Shown here: in pieces, positions 1 through 9,996 of the stretch
Layout: every line of letters begins with the position of its first letter
Position numbering within the stretch: position 1 is the first letter of the stretch
Program-made: the position numbers and the translations under genes
NCBI GenBank assembly: GCA_029781135.1
Contig: JAKOXH010000043.1
Coordinates: 1 to 64,000 of the forward strand
Length of the DNA: 64,000 bases
Direction: 5' to 3'
Origin: Planctomycetota bacterium
Lineage (GTDB): Bacteria > Planctomycetota > Planctomycetia > Pirellulales > Lacipirellulaceae
The notes under the pieces: generated by a model
Databases searched by the model: none
Told to the model about the DNA's origin: nothing
What the model saw: only the letters and a program-made list of their open reading frames with translations

Positions 1-1
1 G

Positions 2-319
2 CGTTTGCTGGAGCTGATGGTGAAGAAGTACCATCCGCTGGCACCCAAGCTCGCGCGTTGGCTGGAAGAAAACGTACCGGAGGGACTGACCGTGTTCGAC
101 GTCCCGGTCGAGCATCGCCGCCGGCTGCGGACGAACAACGGTCTGGAACGACTCAATCGTGAAATCAAGCGTCGCACTCGCGTGGCGACATTATTCCCCA
201 ACGAAGCTTCCTTGCTCCGTCTCGCCACCGCGGTGCTGATGGAAGTGGACGAAGAGTGGCAAACCGAGAAACGTTACCTCTCCAAGACAACCCCGCAACC
301 CGCCTTAACAAAGTCATAA
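2..319 (+). CDS. IS256-family (mutator-type) transposase, C-terminal fragment
   Basis: The open frame runs in from the left edge and ends at a TAA, so only about the last 105 residues of the transposase are present. The segment RTNNGLERLNREIKRRTR, followed by a FPNEASLLRL stretch, is the typical C-terminal end of DDE transposases of the IS256/mutator class; this part carries the last acidic-residue region and the tail. About 3 bp after the stop lies an IS256-like terminal repeat, and the next reading frame begins inside the element. This is therefore the right end of an insertion sequence whose left end is outside the window. Family assignment is good; whether the copy is active cannot be judged. 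Confidence 0.85.
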   Translation, partial: RLLELMVKKYHPLAPKLARWLEENVPEGLTVFDVPVEHRRRLRTNNGLERLNREIKRRTRVATLFPNEASLLRLATAVLMEVDEEWQTEKRYLSKTTPQPALTKS

Positions 320-321
320 AT

Positions 322-350
322 ATTTACAGACGAAGTGTTGCACTATCTCC
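322..350 (+). mobile_element. Putative right terminal inverted repeat of the IS256-like element
   Basis: The sequence starting ATTTACAGACGAAGTGTTGC and ending in CTATCTCC follows the transposase stop codon. It resembles, from memory, the 'TTTACAGA...GTG..GCACAATCTCC' ends of IS256-group elements. The left repeat and the target duplication lie outside the window, so the exact boundary at about 350 is an inference. Confidence 0.5.
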
Positions 351-387
351 AAATCGCTTCCGTAACGACGCCGATGGACAAATTGTA

Positions 388-1128
388 ATGCGTCTACTGG
401 AAGATGCACAGCGATCTCCGATTCATCGCCCCGTTGATCCCAAAAAGCTCGCACGCAAACCACTCTTCAAGGCCGAGCAGCGCAAGGGAAGACAGACCAT
501 CTCCACAGTGGTGAGTGTACCAGAACCAGATGAGTCAGAGCAGCCGCCAACCTCCGAAACGCTGACATCCGAAGTAGATGGCGCTACGCTGCACACGCAG
601 ATCCAGCATCATCTGCTTTCGCTTGGGGCTGAAATGGGCTTCGACGTGTGGGTCGCTCGCAATGACCGCTCGAGAACCTGCAATGGGAAGGTCTTAGCGG
701 AAATGAATAAGATGAGTTCGGAATTGCCCACACAATTCAACGAAGCAACAAATCGCACGATCGAATTGATTGATGTCCTCTGGCTTAAGGGAAATTCGAT
801 CGTCGCCGCATTTGAAGTCGAATGCACTACTGCCGTTTATTCCGGCCTGCTGCGCATGAGCGATCTTCTAGCATTGCAACCGAATTTAGAAATCAAACTC
901 TACCTAGTGGCACCCGACGAACGTCGCGAGAAAGTGGAGCGAGAAATCTTGCGCCCAACTTTTAAACTACGAGACAAACCCTTGCACGAGGTGTGTGGAT
1001 TTCTCGCCTTTTCAGTTCTCATGGAAAAAGTCGAGGGTATCCGAAGGTTGGGCCTTGCAGATTCCCTGAAACCTGACTTCTTGGAGAAAACAGCTGAATT
1101 CTTTGGAACGGAAAGCGACTCGGAATAA
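388..1128 (+). CDS. PD-(D/E)XK nuclease-like protein, 5' end removed by the IS
   Basis: The frame is open from inside the transposase gene (256), but residues before about 351 are IS-derived. The first ATG beyond the element is at 388, giving 246 residues. The C-terminal half (IDVLWLKGN, then FEVE followed by TT and SGLLRMSDLLA, then RPTF) resembles restriction-endonuclease-like domains attached to defence or regulatory proteins: a D about 14 residues before an E-x-E pair in a beta-hairpin context. The N-terminal part is charged and low in recognisable motifs. The gene probably lost its true start, and perhaps an N-terminal domain, when the IS inserted, so it may be a pseudogene or be expressed from the IS. 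Nuclease function is an inference from the fold pattern only. Confidence 0.5.
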   Translation: MRLLEDAQRSPIHRPVDPKKLARKPLFKAEQRKGRQTISTVVSVPEPDESEQPPTSETLTSEVDGATLHTQIQHHLLSLGAEMGFDVWVARNDRSRTCNGKVLAEMNKMSSELPTQFNEATNRTIELIDVLWLKGNSIVAAFEVECTTAVYSGLLRMSDLLALQPNLEIKLYLVAPDERREKVEREILRPTFKLRDKPLHEVCGFLAFSVLMEKVEGIRRLGLADSLKPDFLEKTAEFFGTESDSE

Positions 1129-1161
1129 TCAGTGTTCCATCGAAACTGCACTACGAAATCT

Positions 1162-1389
1162 CTAACCTGCATTTGAGATCAATACCTCCCTGGCCTCTTC
1201 CGGAAGGTCCACCGCTACAAACATCGCCATCGGGTATAAATACCCATCCAGCTCGGAAGTGTCTTCGTCGATAATCCGCAACATGCGGTGCGACTCGGCG
1301 TCCGCATCGGGCAGTCGGCGATACACTTTTCCGACGATCAAGCTCGCAGGATTGCTTGCATTGTCGATGCAAATCACGAATTCGCTCAT
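1162..1389 (-). CDS. Small conserved hypothetical protein
   Basis: This 75-residue acidic protein begins MSEFVICIDN. The ATG at 1389 was preferred over the upstream in-frame start at 1422 because the intervening codons are a decayed copy of the thiC 3' end. The sequence has alternating beta-strand-like stretches (FVICIDN, LIVGKVYRRL, RMLRIIDED, YLYPMAMFVAVDL) and no membrane segment. Proteins of this type are, from memory, frequent in planctomycete genomes, sometimes near toxin-antitoxin genes, without known function. No catalytic motif is visible. Confidence 0.55.
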   Translation of the reverse strand: MSEFVICIDNASNPASLIVGKVYRRLPDADAESHRMLRIIDEDTSELDGYLYPMAMFVAVDLPEEAREVLISNAG

Positions 1390-1401
1390 GGCAGCATCCT
1401 G

Positions 1402-1438
1402 GAGCAGTGCTTCGGGCCGCACATGCTGCGGAAGTGAG
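1402..1438 (-). pseudogene. Remnant of a duplicated thiC 3' end
   Basis: These 37 bases match the minus-strand thiC segment at 1777-1813, which encodes the CxxCxxxxC iron-sulfur motif, at about 33 of 37 positions. Translated, the remnant still reads MCGPKHC against MCGPKYC in the intact gene. It lies about 270 bp beyond the thiC stop, with an orphan antitoxin gene in between, so part of the thiC terminus was duplicated and has since decayed. Confidence 0.65.
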
Positions 1439-1458
1439 TGCCAATTGGCTGTTTGAAT

Positions 1459-1671
1459 CTAGCGCAGGCCGAGCTTTCGCTTTACTTCGTCCAATGGGAT
1501 CGACTTCTTCTTGGTCTCGGCGCGCTTGGCTTTGCGAAGCTCCAGAACATCTTCGGCGTCTGCCAGACGTTCCTGCAGCGCCAAAAACTCCTCGTAGCGC
1601 AGCACGGCAAATTCATTCTTGCCGTTTATTTTCAGGATTTCCGGGTGAAGCTTCAACTTGCTCTCCTCCAA
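1459..1671 (-). CDS. Orphan Phd/YefM- or RelB-like antitoxin
   Basis: Up to 70 residues, starting at a TTG (1671) or at a later TTG (1656) that has a better-spaced GGAGGAG upstream. The pattern 'NEFAVLRYEEFLAL', a heptad-like acidic helix and a C-terminal 'PLDEVKRKLGL' is characteristic of short type II antitoxins that bind operator DNA with the N-terminal half and wrap a RelE/ParE-type toxin with the C-terminal half. The place where a toxin would be expected, downstream on the minus strand (below 1459), contains only the thiC remnant and an unrelated small gene, so the antitoxin is solitary. It starts about 30 bp after the thiC stop and could be co-transcribed with thiC. Confidence 0.6.
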   Translation of the reverse strand: MEESKLKLHPEILKINGKNEFAVLRYEEFLALQERLADAEDVLELRKAKRAETKKKSIPLDEVKRKLGLR

Positions 1672-1703
1672 CCAAAGTCCGGCGGACGGAACCGCTCAGT
1701 TTG

Positions 1704-3086
<1,383 letters not shown>

Positions 3087-3095
3087 CTAACAAAC

Positions 3096-3131
3096 CTCCC
3101 TCTCCCTTGGGGAGAGGGCCGGGGTGAGGGC
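3096..3131. repeat. Dispersed palindrome family E (CTCTCCC...GGGAGAG)
   Basis: A stem of CCCTCTCCC and GGGAGAGGG with a TTGG loop, followed by CCGGGGTGAGGG. Related copies occur at 5322-5358, 13612-13637 (inside a coding sequence) and 36281-36318. This copy sits in the thiC leader region. Confidence 0.8.
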
Positions 3132-3916
3132 GGGTTGGAATAGAACTCCTAATCCAACGCTCATTTCGGCCGAAAAGTGCGGCCGTTCGATCTTGTTCAT
3201 GGTATCGGGATGCGGCCCGGTGTCAACGAAGACGGTACGTCAGGCTTCAGCCTGACGGCTGATAACGGACCGGGAACTGTCAGGCTAAAGCCTGACCTAC
3301 GGTCGACCGACAAAGCAAAAGTGCGTGGAACGCGGCATTGGTGTCGTTTTGAAATGGTGAGGATGGCATGCATGTGAGCTAAGTCGATGGCTGGCATGGG
3401 GATTGGTTTGATACCGTCCCAGAAGTTCTGTAAATGACGGCAAGCGAGTGCTTCGGATTGAAGCCCGCAGCGCAAGTAAGGGAATATGTTGAGAGTCCCT
3501 TGCTTGCGCTGCGGGCTCCGTTCACTCTTACAGAAAGAACGTAACGCTGCCATTGGTTTTGCACCGCCGAACGGGATCCCGCATTTTGGGTGCAAAATGG
3601 TGAGGTTTTGCATCCATCATCAATAGGCTCATGCTTGATTGCGTGGCTGCGCGCTCAAACGGCAGCGCAATACTCGGAGAATTCGCGAGGATTGATACAC
3701 GCGATTGTCACGTGTTGCTGCAAACGGACTGAATTGCCAATGCGCGACGGGGCGGGAAGGCACGCGTGAAGGCCAGTATAGCGGATAGTTTACAGATGTC
3801 CAGTATTATTTTTGGACGATGAGATTTACCACGGAGGCACGGAAAGGGATCTCGTGAGTCGTTTCCCGCTTCGAGGCGAACCAATCTGCGCGACTTTGGA
3901 CAACAGAGCCGCAAAC
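3132..3916. other. Gene-free stretch built of dispersed palindromes
   Basis: No credible gene was seen. It contains a pair of family A palindromes (GTCAGGCTtcAGCCTGAC at 3239-3256 and GTCAGGCTaaAGCCTGAC at 3279-3296) and a family C inverted repeat with 22-base arms (left 3462-3483, right 3496-3517, core GCAGCGCAAG). The 138-codon minus-strand frame across 3197-3613 is mostly translated repeat and is not considered a gene. Confidence 0.7.
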
Positions 3917-5110
3917 TCAAGGTCTTGGTGCCGACGCTGTTCGTGTTGCCCAGATCGGACTGGACCAGGCGCGCGACGGGTTGCCGTGTTCGTCGTTGTC
4001 GACCTGTGTCACGCGGAGATAGTAGTAGCTGTCGCTATGGAACGACCGATCCACGTAGGTGAACTTCACTCGCTCTGTTCTCGGGTTGAGTGAATGCAGG
4101 GCCGCGCCATTACGGATGACCACAACTTCTTCGATTTTGTCGGTACCGCGAATATCAACGTCGATCGTGGGATTGCCCGCGGTTTCCATCACTTCACCCA
4201 TCTCGTGACCGTCAATCTTGAAACTCAGCCAGATGCGCGCATTGGACACGGCGTAATTTCGGCGGTTGCGGAGCGCGTCGAATACGGCATCGCGGGTTAA
4301 CTGTTTGGCCAATACGGCGGTCCGAGCGGCCGGCTTTCCGTCGTGGGTGTCGGTTCCTTTGACGAATCCCGTCTTGCCGCCTCGATCGAGGAAGCCGCGC
4401 ACGGTCCGTTCGACACCGATCTCGTACGTCTTCCCTGCGTATCGCAGCACATCCGCATCGATCTCGGTATTCGTGATGACTGCGTAATAGGCGGGGTTGT
4501 AATCCCACTGATTCGATCCCTCTGGCCCCGCGGTCGGATGATTATTTTGAATGAGTCCGCCGTGCAGCAGGACAGCCGCGGCCAGGAGGTCGGGACTCAT
4601 GAAGTTTGGATCCTTGGCACTGAACAGATAATCGACGTTTTCCCCGAAGTAGACATTTTTGTGATTATAGAATTTGGGTGCCCCCGAAAACAGGCGCTCC
4701 GACGTCGTATCGTCGGCGACGCCCGTCCAGTACTTGGGTTGCGACGTCCATTCATAACCAGCGATGGCGACAAATCGTTTCTCGCTCGTATACGCATCTG
4801 CCTTGCATTGTGTTAGCTTCCACGTCGCTTGTGGCATCCGCCAGGGCGCCGCGTTTCCGAAATCGTGGTCGGTAACAATCACAAAATCGAGTTTGGCGAC
4901 GTCGCGGGCAAATGTGAAATAATCGTCCAGGCTTCCCTTGCCATCGGAGTGAATTGTGTGGCCGTGAACGTCTCCCCAGAAGACGCGGTACTGAGCGCGC
5001 GACCGTGGACAAACCACGGCTGCGAGCAGAATAGGCCCGACGAGGGACAACATGCAACCCGTGGAAGCCGCACCGCGGAAGGCACGGTTGTTGCTTAGCG
5101 TGATAAACAT
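3917..5110 (-). CDS. Secreted PHP-domain (DUF3604-like) protein
   Basis: A 397-residue protein with an N-terminal hydrophobic signal segment (LSLVGPILLAAVV), then a metal-dependent PHP-type phosphoesterase domain: HGHTIHSDG (HxH motif) near residue 50, VTDHDF near 80, NNHP near 190 and a DTHDGKP near 255. A C-terminal beta-rich part (about 290-390) ends with a 'SYYYLRVTQVD..G..SRAWSSPIW' pattern often seen in DUF3604-type exported proteins. Substrate unknown; a hydrolytic role outside the cytoplasm is inferred from the metal motifs and signal sequence. It stands alone, transcribed away from the phosphatase gene that follows. Confidence 0.75.
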   Translation of the reverse strand: MFITLSNNRAFRGAASTGCMLSLVGPILLAAVVCPRSRAQYRVFWGDVHGHTIHSDGKGSLDDYFTFARDVAKLDFVIVTDHDFGNAAPWRMPQATWKLTQCKADAYTSEKRFVAIAGYEWTSQPKYWTGVADDTTSERLFSGAPKFYNHKNVYFGENVDYLFSAKDPNFMSPDLLAAAVLLHGGLIQNNHPTAGPEGSNQWDYNPAYYAVITNTEIDADVLRYAGKTYEIGVERTVRGFLDRGGKTGFVKGTDTHDGKPAARTAVLAKQLTRDAVFDALRNRRNYAVSNARIWLSFKIDGHEMGEVMETAGNPTIDVDIRGTDKIEEVVVIRNGAALHSLNPRTERVKFTYVDRSFHSDSYYYLRVTQVDNDEHGNPSRAWSSPIWATRTASAPRP

Positions 5111-5321
5111 TAATTCACGGCCATGTCACTTCTTCCATGCCATCTCGGACAAATTCCACCGTCCCATTGAAAAAAGCTGGGCAGAACACGGCGGCAGAAG
5201 GCGATTGTATCATGCGATGTGCCTTTTCGCGGCGCATTGAGCGTCGTCGGCATTGCGTTCGGCATCGTGAGTGGCCAGAATCAAGAGAGCTTGAGGATTC
5301 TGGCATGGCTCCTGCCAAGGC

Positions 5322-5358
5322 ACCCTCACCCCGGCCCTCTCCCAGTGGGAGAGGGAGA
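5322..5358. repeat. Dispersed palindrome family E
   Basis: CACCCTCACCCCGGCCCTCT followed by a GGGAGAGGG arm; the reverse-oriented relative of the copy at 3096-3131. It lies in the gap between two divergent genes, about 70 bp before the phosphatase start. Confidence 0.75.
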
Positions 5359-5426
5359 TTTGCTGGCTATTGCTGCCGGAGGGAGAGGGAGATTACTTCG
5401 AGTTCCCCAGTCATCACGGGGTTTGC

Positions 5427-6104
5427 ATGTCGGCGCGGGTCATTGCGATTGGTGATATCCATGGCTGTGCCGCGGCGCTGCGGGCGGTGATCGCGGCGAT
5501 TGCCCCGGCGGCGGACGATACGATCATCACGCTGGGCGATTGCGTCGACCGGGGGCCGGAGAGTCGGCAGGTGATTGAAGAACTGCTGCGGCTGCGCGAG
5601 CGGTGCCGGCTGGTTCCGCTGTTGGGCAATCACGAAGAGATGATGCTCAGCTTCATCGACGGCAAGCCGCAGCCCGATGACTGGCTCCATTTCGGCGGGG
5701 CCGAGACCGTGGAATCGTATCGCGACGTGAGCGGCAAGACGTGCCCCGTGCCAAAGGAGCAGCTTGAGTTCATTCGCACGTGGGGCGACGTTTTCGAAAC
5801 GCCGTCCCACTTTTTCGTGCATGGCAGTTATGAGCCGGAGGCGGCGCTCACGCGCCAGCATTGGGCGACGTTGCGCTGGCATTCACTGAAGTTCGGGATT
5901 CCCCGGCCGCACGTTTCGGGGAAGACCGCGGTGGTGGGGCATACGTCGCAGAAGAGCGGCGAGATTCTGGATGTCGGCCATTTGGTCTGCATCGACACGT
6001 ATTGCTGGGGCGGCGGGTGGCTGACGGCACTGGAGCCGACGACCGGCGACCTGTGGCAAGCCGATCGTGAGGGGCAGCTGCGAGACTCAAACGGGGCCGA
6101 CTAA
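5427..6104 (+). CDS. Metallophosphoesterase, ApaH/PrpE-like phosphatase
   Basis: A 225-residue calcineurin-type phosphatase. Motifs: GDIHG near residue 8, GDCVDRGPES near 38, GNHEEMML near 68, and later HG (FVHGSY) and GHT (VVGHTSQ), which together supply the two-metal site. The ATG at 5427 is favoured because it places GDIHG eight residues from the start, as in the family; the open frame extends upstream into repeat sequence. The family contains Ser/Thr protein phosphatases and diadenosine-tetraphosphatases; sequence alone does not separate these here. It is monocistronic and ends 417 bp before the next gene. Confidence 0.88.
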   Translation: MSARVIAIGDIHGCAAALRAVIAAIAPAADDTIITLGDCVDRGPESRQVIEELLRLRERCRLVPLLGNHEEMMLSFIDGKPQPDDWLHFGGAETVESYRDVSGKTCPVPKEQLEFIRTWGDVFETPSHFFVHGSYEPEAALTRQHWATLRWHSLKFGIPRPHVSGKTAVVGHTSQKSGEILDVGHLVCIDTYCWGGGWLTALEPTTGDLWQADREGQLRDSNGAD

Positions 6105-6521
6105 TCGGCCGAGCTATGAGCGCGGCTGGGGCGGAGTCCTCAACGCTCCAGATTCGTTGCGCTCTGGGGCATCGCTAAGCCCATGCCCCAACCACGCGCC
6201 GTAGCCACGCTCGCCAGAGCGTGGACTCGCGGCTCGCAGGGCTTCCACAGTCTGGCGACGGCGGCTACAAGAGCCTGACTTGGCGTTCGAGTGGCCGGAC
6301 GATGGAGCAGTGCAACCGGAAAAGCCGGCGTAGACCGACCGTTTTGTTGTCGGCCGGGGAGCGCGGTGATACTATAAATGAGGGAAGCCGGTCTCGCTTT
6401 CTTGTCGCGCAGGACGCCCAGTCGAACGAGGTCCGTCGGCTTCATCCCCATTTTCCGGAACAGTTTCTCACAACGCAAATTCGTTGAATTTCTGGTGCCC
6501 GATGTGCGCTGAGTTTTGGCA
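6105..6521. other. Intergenic stretch with two small palindromes
   Basis: No gene seen. It holds TGGGGCAT (6165-6172) facing ATGCCCCA (6183-6190) and CCACGCTC-gcc-AGAGCGTGG (about 6203-6222), both resembling mobile palindromes. The last 100 bp would have to contain the promoter of the following PEP-CTERM gene; no consensus promoter is obvious. Confidence 0.5.
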
Positions 6522-7280
6522 ATGGTGAAACGCACGTTTGCGATTGTTCTTGCCTGCTGCGGCCTGGTTTCGCCATGCCGCGCGGATACCTTGATTGCGC
6601 AGCTCTTTCCGCTGAGCGGGGAGGTGCGGCTGCGCAATCCGAGCGCCGCGCCCATTTCCTTTGCGTATTATCAGATTGCTTCTGCCAGCGGCGCATTGAA
6701 TCCTGCGCTTGGTGTCTGGAAATCGATCAGCGGCAATTATGATGTGAATGGCAACGGGTTCATCGACCCCGCCGACGCCTGGACGAAAATATCCGCCGTT
6801 TCAACGCAATTAACAGAGGGGGTTTTTAGTGGCCCGGGGGGCAGCTTGGCGGCCGATCGAGCGATCAGCCTGGGACAGATTTGGAGCCCCGTATCCTACC
6901 CATTGCCCGACTTGGTGTTCACCATTTTGCACCCCGACACGACGCCGGTGACCGTGACCACGCAGTTCGCGGTGGCCGGCGACTATGATTTGAACGGCAC
7001 AGTGAACGCGCTCGACTATACCATTTGGCGGCAGAATTTCGGATCGACGACGAGCCTGAACGCCGACGGCAATTTGAACGGCGTGGCGGATGCCGCCGAC
7101 TACGTGATGTGGCGGAACAATCTTGGTCTTTCGCTGCCGGGGGCAGGCGGCGGGACGGCGAAACTCGTCTTGGGCGGCGCCGTGCCCGAACCGGCGGCCG
7201 CGGTTTTGTTCGTATGCGGTGCCGCTTTTCTCGCGGTCATTCAACGCGGACGAGCACGGCGTGCTGCACGCTGTGGATGA
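6522..7280 (+). CDS. PEP-CTERM surface protein with dockerin-like repeats
   Basis: 252 residues. An N-terminal signal peptide ([16 protein letters not shown]) is followed by a beta-rich region, then EF-hand-like dockerin segments: '[15 protein letters not shown]' near 70 and the pair '[20 protein letters not shown]' and '[19 protein letters not shown]' near 150-190, each with a D-x-N/D-x-N/D-G calcium loop. The C-terminus carries VPEPAAA, a hydrophobic helix and a basic tail (RGRARRAAR), the sorting tag cut by exosortase. The ATG at 6522 is preferred over the TTG two codons upstream. Its last 44 bp overlap tail-to-tail with the hydrolase gene on the other strand. Role: exported and anchored, probably part of an extracellular protein scaffold. 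Confidence 0.85.
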   Translation: MVKRTFAIVLACCGLVSPCRADTLIAQLFPLSGEVRLRNPSAAPISFAYYQIASASGALNPALGVWKSISGNYDVNGNGFIDPADAWTKISAVSTQLTEGVFSGPGGSLAADRAISLGQIWSPVSYPLPDLVFTILHPDTTPVTVTTQFAVAGDYDLNGTVNALDYTIWRQNFGSTTSLNADGNLNGVADAADYVMWRNNLGLSLPGAGGGTAKLVLGGAVPEPAAAVLFVCGAAFLAVIQRGRARRAARCG

Positions 7281-8304
7281 CGTCGGTGGTCGCGGCACCA
7301 GTAACCGCCAGATGCCCAAACGGCATCACCACGGTATCTGGCACACCGTCGAGCCGGCCGCGTTTCACGGCCACCACGCCATCCCCTTTGCCGTCGACCA
7401 GTTCGTCGACGTCGGCCAGGAATTTGTTAAGGTCTTCGGCGCGAGACGAGCCGCCCGGCAACTTGGCGATGGCATGGCAGACTGAGTCGCGAATCCAATC
7501 GAGCTGCGCTTCGCTAAGTCGCGCCCCGGTGCCGAGCATCACCGTGTAGCGAACATGGGGATTCCGCGGGTGTGAGTTGAGTTCCGTGAGAAATTCGGAA
7601 TGCGGGCAGAGGTCGCAGGCGGCCTCGCCGAGGCCATCGACGATCGAATCGCGGACTCGCTGCCAAGGCCAGCCTTCCTTGCGCGAGAGCCAATGCTCCC
7701 ATAAGTCGGTGCCGACGGCGAAATGCGCGAGAACCGTGCCGTGCGTGGGCGGCGCGATCATGATCAGCCGCTCGACGTTGCCCGGGTCGTAGAGCGAATC
7801 CTCGACGCAGGCCCGTGCGACCAGGCCACCCATCGAATGGCACACGAGCACGACGCGGCGTCCTGGGTATTGTTGGCGGAAGTGGCGCAATTCACTCGAT
7901 AGCAACTGGGCCGCGTAGCGAATCATGTAGTCGTTCGGGTAGGCGAACGTGCCGCAAGGAAAACCGGCACCGTGAATGGGTCCGAGCAGTGCCGCGTTCT
8001 GCTTCGGCGTAGAGTTGAAGCCGTGGATCAGGATGATGACGGGGCGTGTGGAATCGGCACGTGTCCAGTCGTCATTGAGGTGCAGGCCATATTTTTCGAG
8101 GTCGGAGTCGCGAACGACTTTGTTGCGCAGCCAGGCGCGAGTGCTGCCGTATTCGGGATGTTCCGCCGGCGCGCTGGCCGCGCTCAGAAGGCGTTCAGCG
8201 GCCGATTCGGCCGTAGCGGCGCGAAGAGTTCCCGTCCGGCTTGCCGCAACGGCAAACGACACGAGCGCGAGGACCACACCGATGGAGTGCCGAAGATCAA
8301 GCAC
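7237..8304 (-). CDS. Exported alpha/beta-hydrolase, lipase-like
   Basis: 355 residues, GTG start at 8304, with a signal peptide ([19 protein letters not shown]). The hydrolase core begins at [11 protein letters not shown] (oxyanion-hole HG) and continues to [13 protein letters not shown], the nucleophile elbow with Ser in C-H-S-M-G; the later regions with 'PPTHGT' and the histidine-bearing C-terminal 'MPFGHLAV' probably complete the triad. It resembles esterases of the PGAP1/lipase group. Exported location and hydrolase fold are well supported; the substrate is not known. Convergent with and overlapping the PEP-CTERM gene. Confidence 0.8.
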   Translation of the reverse strand: MLDLRHSIGVVLALVSFAVAASRTGTLRAATAESAAERLLSAASAPAEHPEYGSTRAWLRNKVVRDSDLEKYGLHLNDDWTRADSTRPVIILIHGFNSTPKQNAALLGPIHGAGFPCGTFAYPNDYMIRYAAQLLSSELRHFRQQYPGRRVVLVCHSMGGLVARACVEDSLYDPGNVERLIMIAPPTHGTVLAHFAVGTDLWEHWLSRKEGWPWQRVRDSIVDGLGEAACDLCPHSEFLTELNSHPRNPHVRYTVMLGTGARLSEAQLDWIRDSVCHAIAKLPGGSSRAEDLNKFLADVDELVDGKGDGVVAVKRGRLDGVPDTVVMPFGHLAVTGAATTDVIHSVQHAVLVRVE

Positions 8305-8382
8305 GCGGCGTGCCTCGTGTGCGGAAGATTCGTTGAAAAACAGAACTCCGAGGATTATAGCGCTTGGCCACGGATACGGCTA

Positions 8383-9996
8383 CTATCTTGCGCCGGCAGC
8401 GGGCTTTGCTTTTTCGTTTGCTGGGCTGAGAGGTTTTGTAAACCGCAAATCATCGAGTGAGCTAGCATTGGCGGCGGCCTCGCGGAATTCGGCGGGAGTC
8501 GTCACCCGTTTGCCGCCCACGTGGCTGACAAACATCCCTGGTCGCACGCCCGCTTTCCAGGCGTCGCCGTCTTTTGCAACATCGGTGACGAGGACGCAGC
8601 CCTGCGGGTCGTAGCTGCCAGCGGAAATGGCCTGCGCAAGTTCTTGTGCGTTGAGCGCCGTCGCGTAGTCGATGCGCAGGCCGTGCCATGCCGGTGGCCG
8701 GACGGTCACGATGTTGTGACCCGCCGCCGCCAGCTTGGCGACGGCGAGCGTTGTCGTGCTCAGCACACCGTTTCGTGAGTAGGAGATGTTCGTGGTGGCT
8801 GCGGGCGGCAAGAGGCTAACCGCCAATTGCACGTCATCGACGCTCGTGACCAGCTTGCCATCGACTTGCAGAATCGAGTCGCCCGCCGCGAGCCCGGCCT
8901 TCGCGGCTGGCGTGCCGGGGTAAACCTGCATCACGGTGAGCCGCGAACCAACACCAGGGATTGCAGCCACCTGCTGCATGCCCAATCCCACGCCGAGCAT
9001 GCCGTACTCGACTTCGCGGCCCTCCTTGAGCGTCTCGACGATTCGCCGGAAGGCGGCGTTCATGGGCATGGCATAGCCGGCCGGTTGCTCGTGGCCGGCG
9101 ATCGTGGCGAGCGTGGTGGTGAGGCCAATCAGTTCGCCGCGCAAGTTGACGAGCGCGCCGCCGCCGGCGCTCCAGCCGAGTTTGGCATCGGTCTGCATCA
9201 GTGTGCCGAGGTGATGGAGCGTCGTGCGGAAATCGTTGTTCGGACCGGGCGAGTCGTTGAGGTTGCTGCCGCTCGGGGCGCGTTGGGCCAGGTTCGTGAT
9301 GATGCCCCAACTGGCGGAGGGCTGGCCGTCGGACTTGATGGCGTACGGGTTGCCGATGGCGATGACGAACTGGCCTTTGCGGAGCGAGTTGGCATCGCCG
9401 AAGGGGATGGCGGGGAATTTGGTATCGGGTGGTGGGGAGTCGTTTGTCGGCTTTCCCGCCCGCTGAAGCGGGCTTGCCGAAGGTGCGTTCAAAGGAAACA
9501 GGTTCGCGGCGTTGATGGCGAGAACCGCGAGGCCGCTGCGGGCGTCGGCGGCGCGGATCGTGGCGGCGAACGTTTGACGCTTGGTGGTAGTAATGAAATG
9601 CTGTTCGCCGGGGCTGGCGGCGAGGTACTGCGTGAGGACGAGGCCGCTGGAGTCGATAATGACGCCGGCGCCCACGATTTGCGCGGCATCGTGCGGAGAC
9701 TCGGCGGGCCGCAGCTGAATGAACGCATCGCCGAGGACGCGTTCGTCGGCAACTGGCGGGGGAGCGGGAACTCGCGAGATGGCGACAACCGCGGGTTCGG
9801 CCGTTGCGATGGCTTCTTGGATCGCGCGCTGAAGATCGGCGACGGCGGCATTTTCAGCGGTGGCGGCGGGAGAGCGCGCGGGTTCGGCTAAACCGGCAAG
9901 CGGTGTGCAGAGCGTTATCAGCACCAGCACACCGGCTCGCCGAATTGTTCTGCAAAACAGTCGCTTATTCCTCGAACTCGCCGGCTGGTTCGCCAT
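8383..9996 (-). CDS. HtrA-like trypsin/PDZ protein with a lost catalytic triad
   Basis: 537 residues from ATG 9996 (an upstream ATG at 10038 is also in frame). It has a basic N-terminus plus hydrophobic helix (signal), a trypsin-like domain (about 60-330) and two PDZ domains (about 335-430, and about 440-525 with [16 protein letters not shown]). Aligned with the intact HtrA in this same window, the catalytic His of 'LTNYHVV' is Leu in 'LTQYLAA' (residue 125), the Asp of 'DLAIVKI' is Gly in 'GLAVLAI' (155) and the Ser of 'NSGGPL' is Gly in 'AGGGAL'. It should therefore bind but not cut peptides. The gene starts about 30 bp inside the recA 3' end, suggesting translational coupling. Confidence 0.8.
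   Translation of the reverse strand: MANQPASSRNKRLFCRTIRRAGVLVLITLCTPLAGLAEPARSPAATAENAAVADLQRAIQEAIATAEPAVVAISRVPAPPPVADERVLGDAFIQLRPAESPHDAAQIVGAGVIIDSSGLVLTQYLAASPGEQHFITTTKRQTFAATIRAADARSGLAVLAINAANLFPLNAPSASPLQRAGKPTNDSPPPDTKFPAIPFGDANSLRKGQFVIAIGNPYAIKSDGQPSASWGIITNLAQRAPSGSNLNDSPGPNNDFRTTLHHLGTLMQTDAKLGWSAGGGALVNLRGELIGLTTTLATIAGHEQPAGYAMPMNAAFRRIVETLKEGREVEYGMLGVGLGMQQVAAIPGVGSRLTVMQVYPGTPAAKAGLAAGDSILQVDGKLVTSVDDVQLAVSLLPPAATTNISYSRNGVLSTTTLAVAKLAAAGHNIVTVRPPAWHGLRIDYATALNAQELAQAISAGSYDPQGCVLVTDVAKDGDAWKAGVRPGMFVSHVGGKRVTTPAEFREAAANASSLDDLRFTKPLSPANEKAKPAAGAR

Noticed and set aside
3197..3613. 138-codon reading frame on the minus strand
   Set aside because: Its translation is dominated by the family A and family C palindromes and has no domain or start signal.
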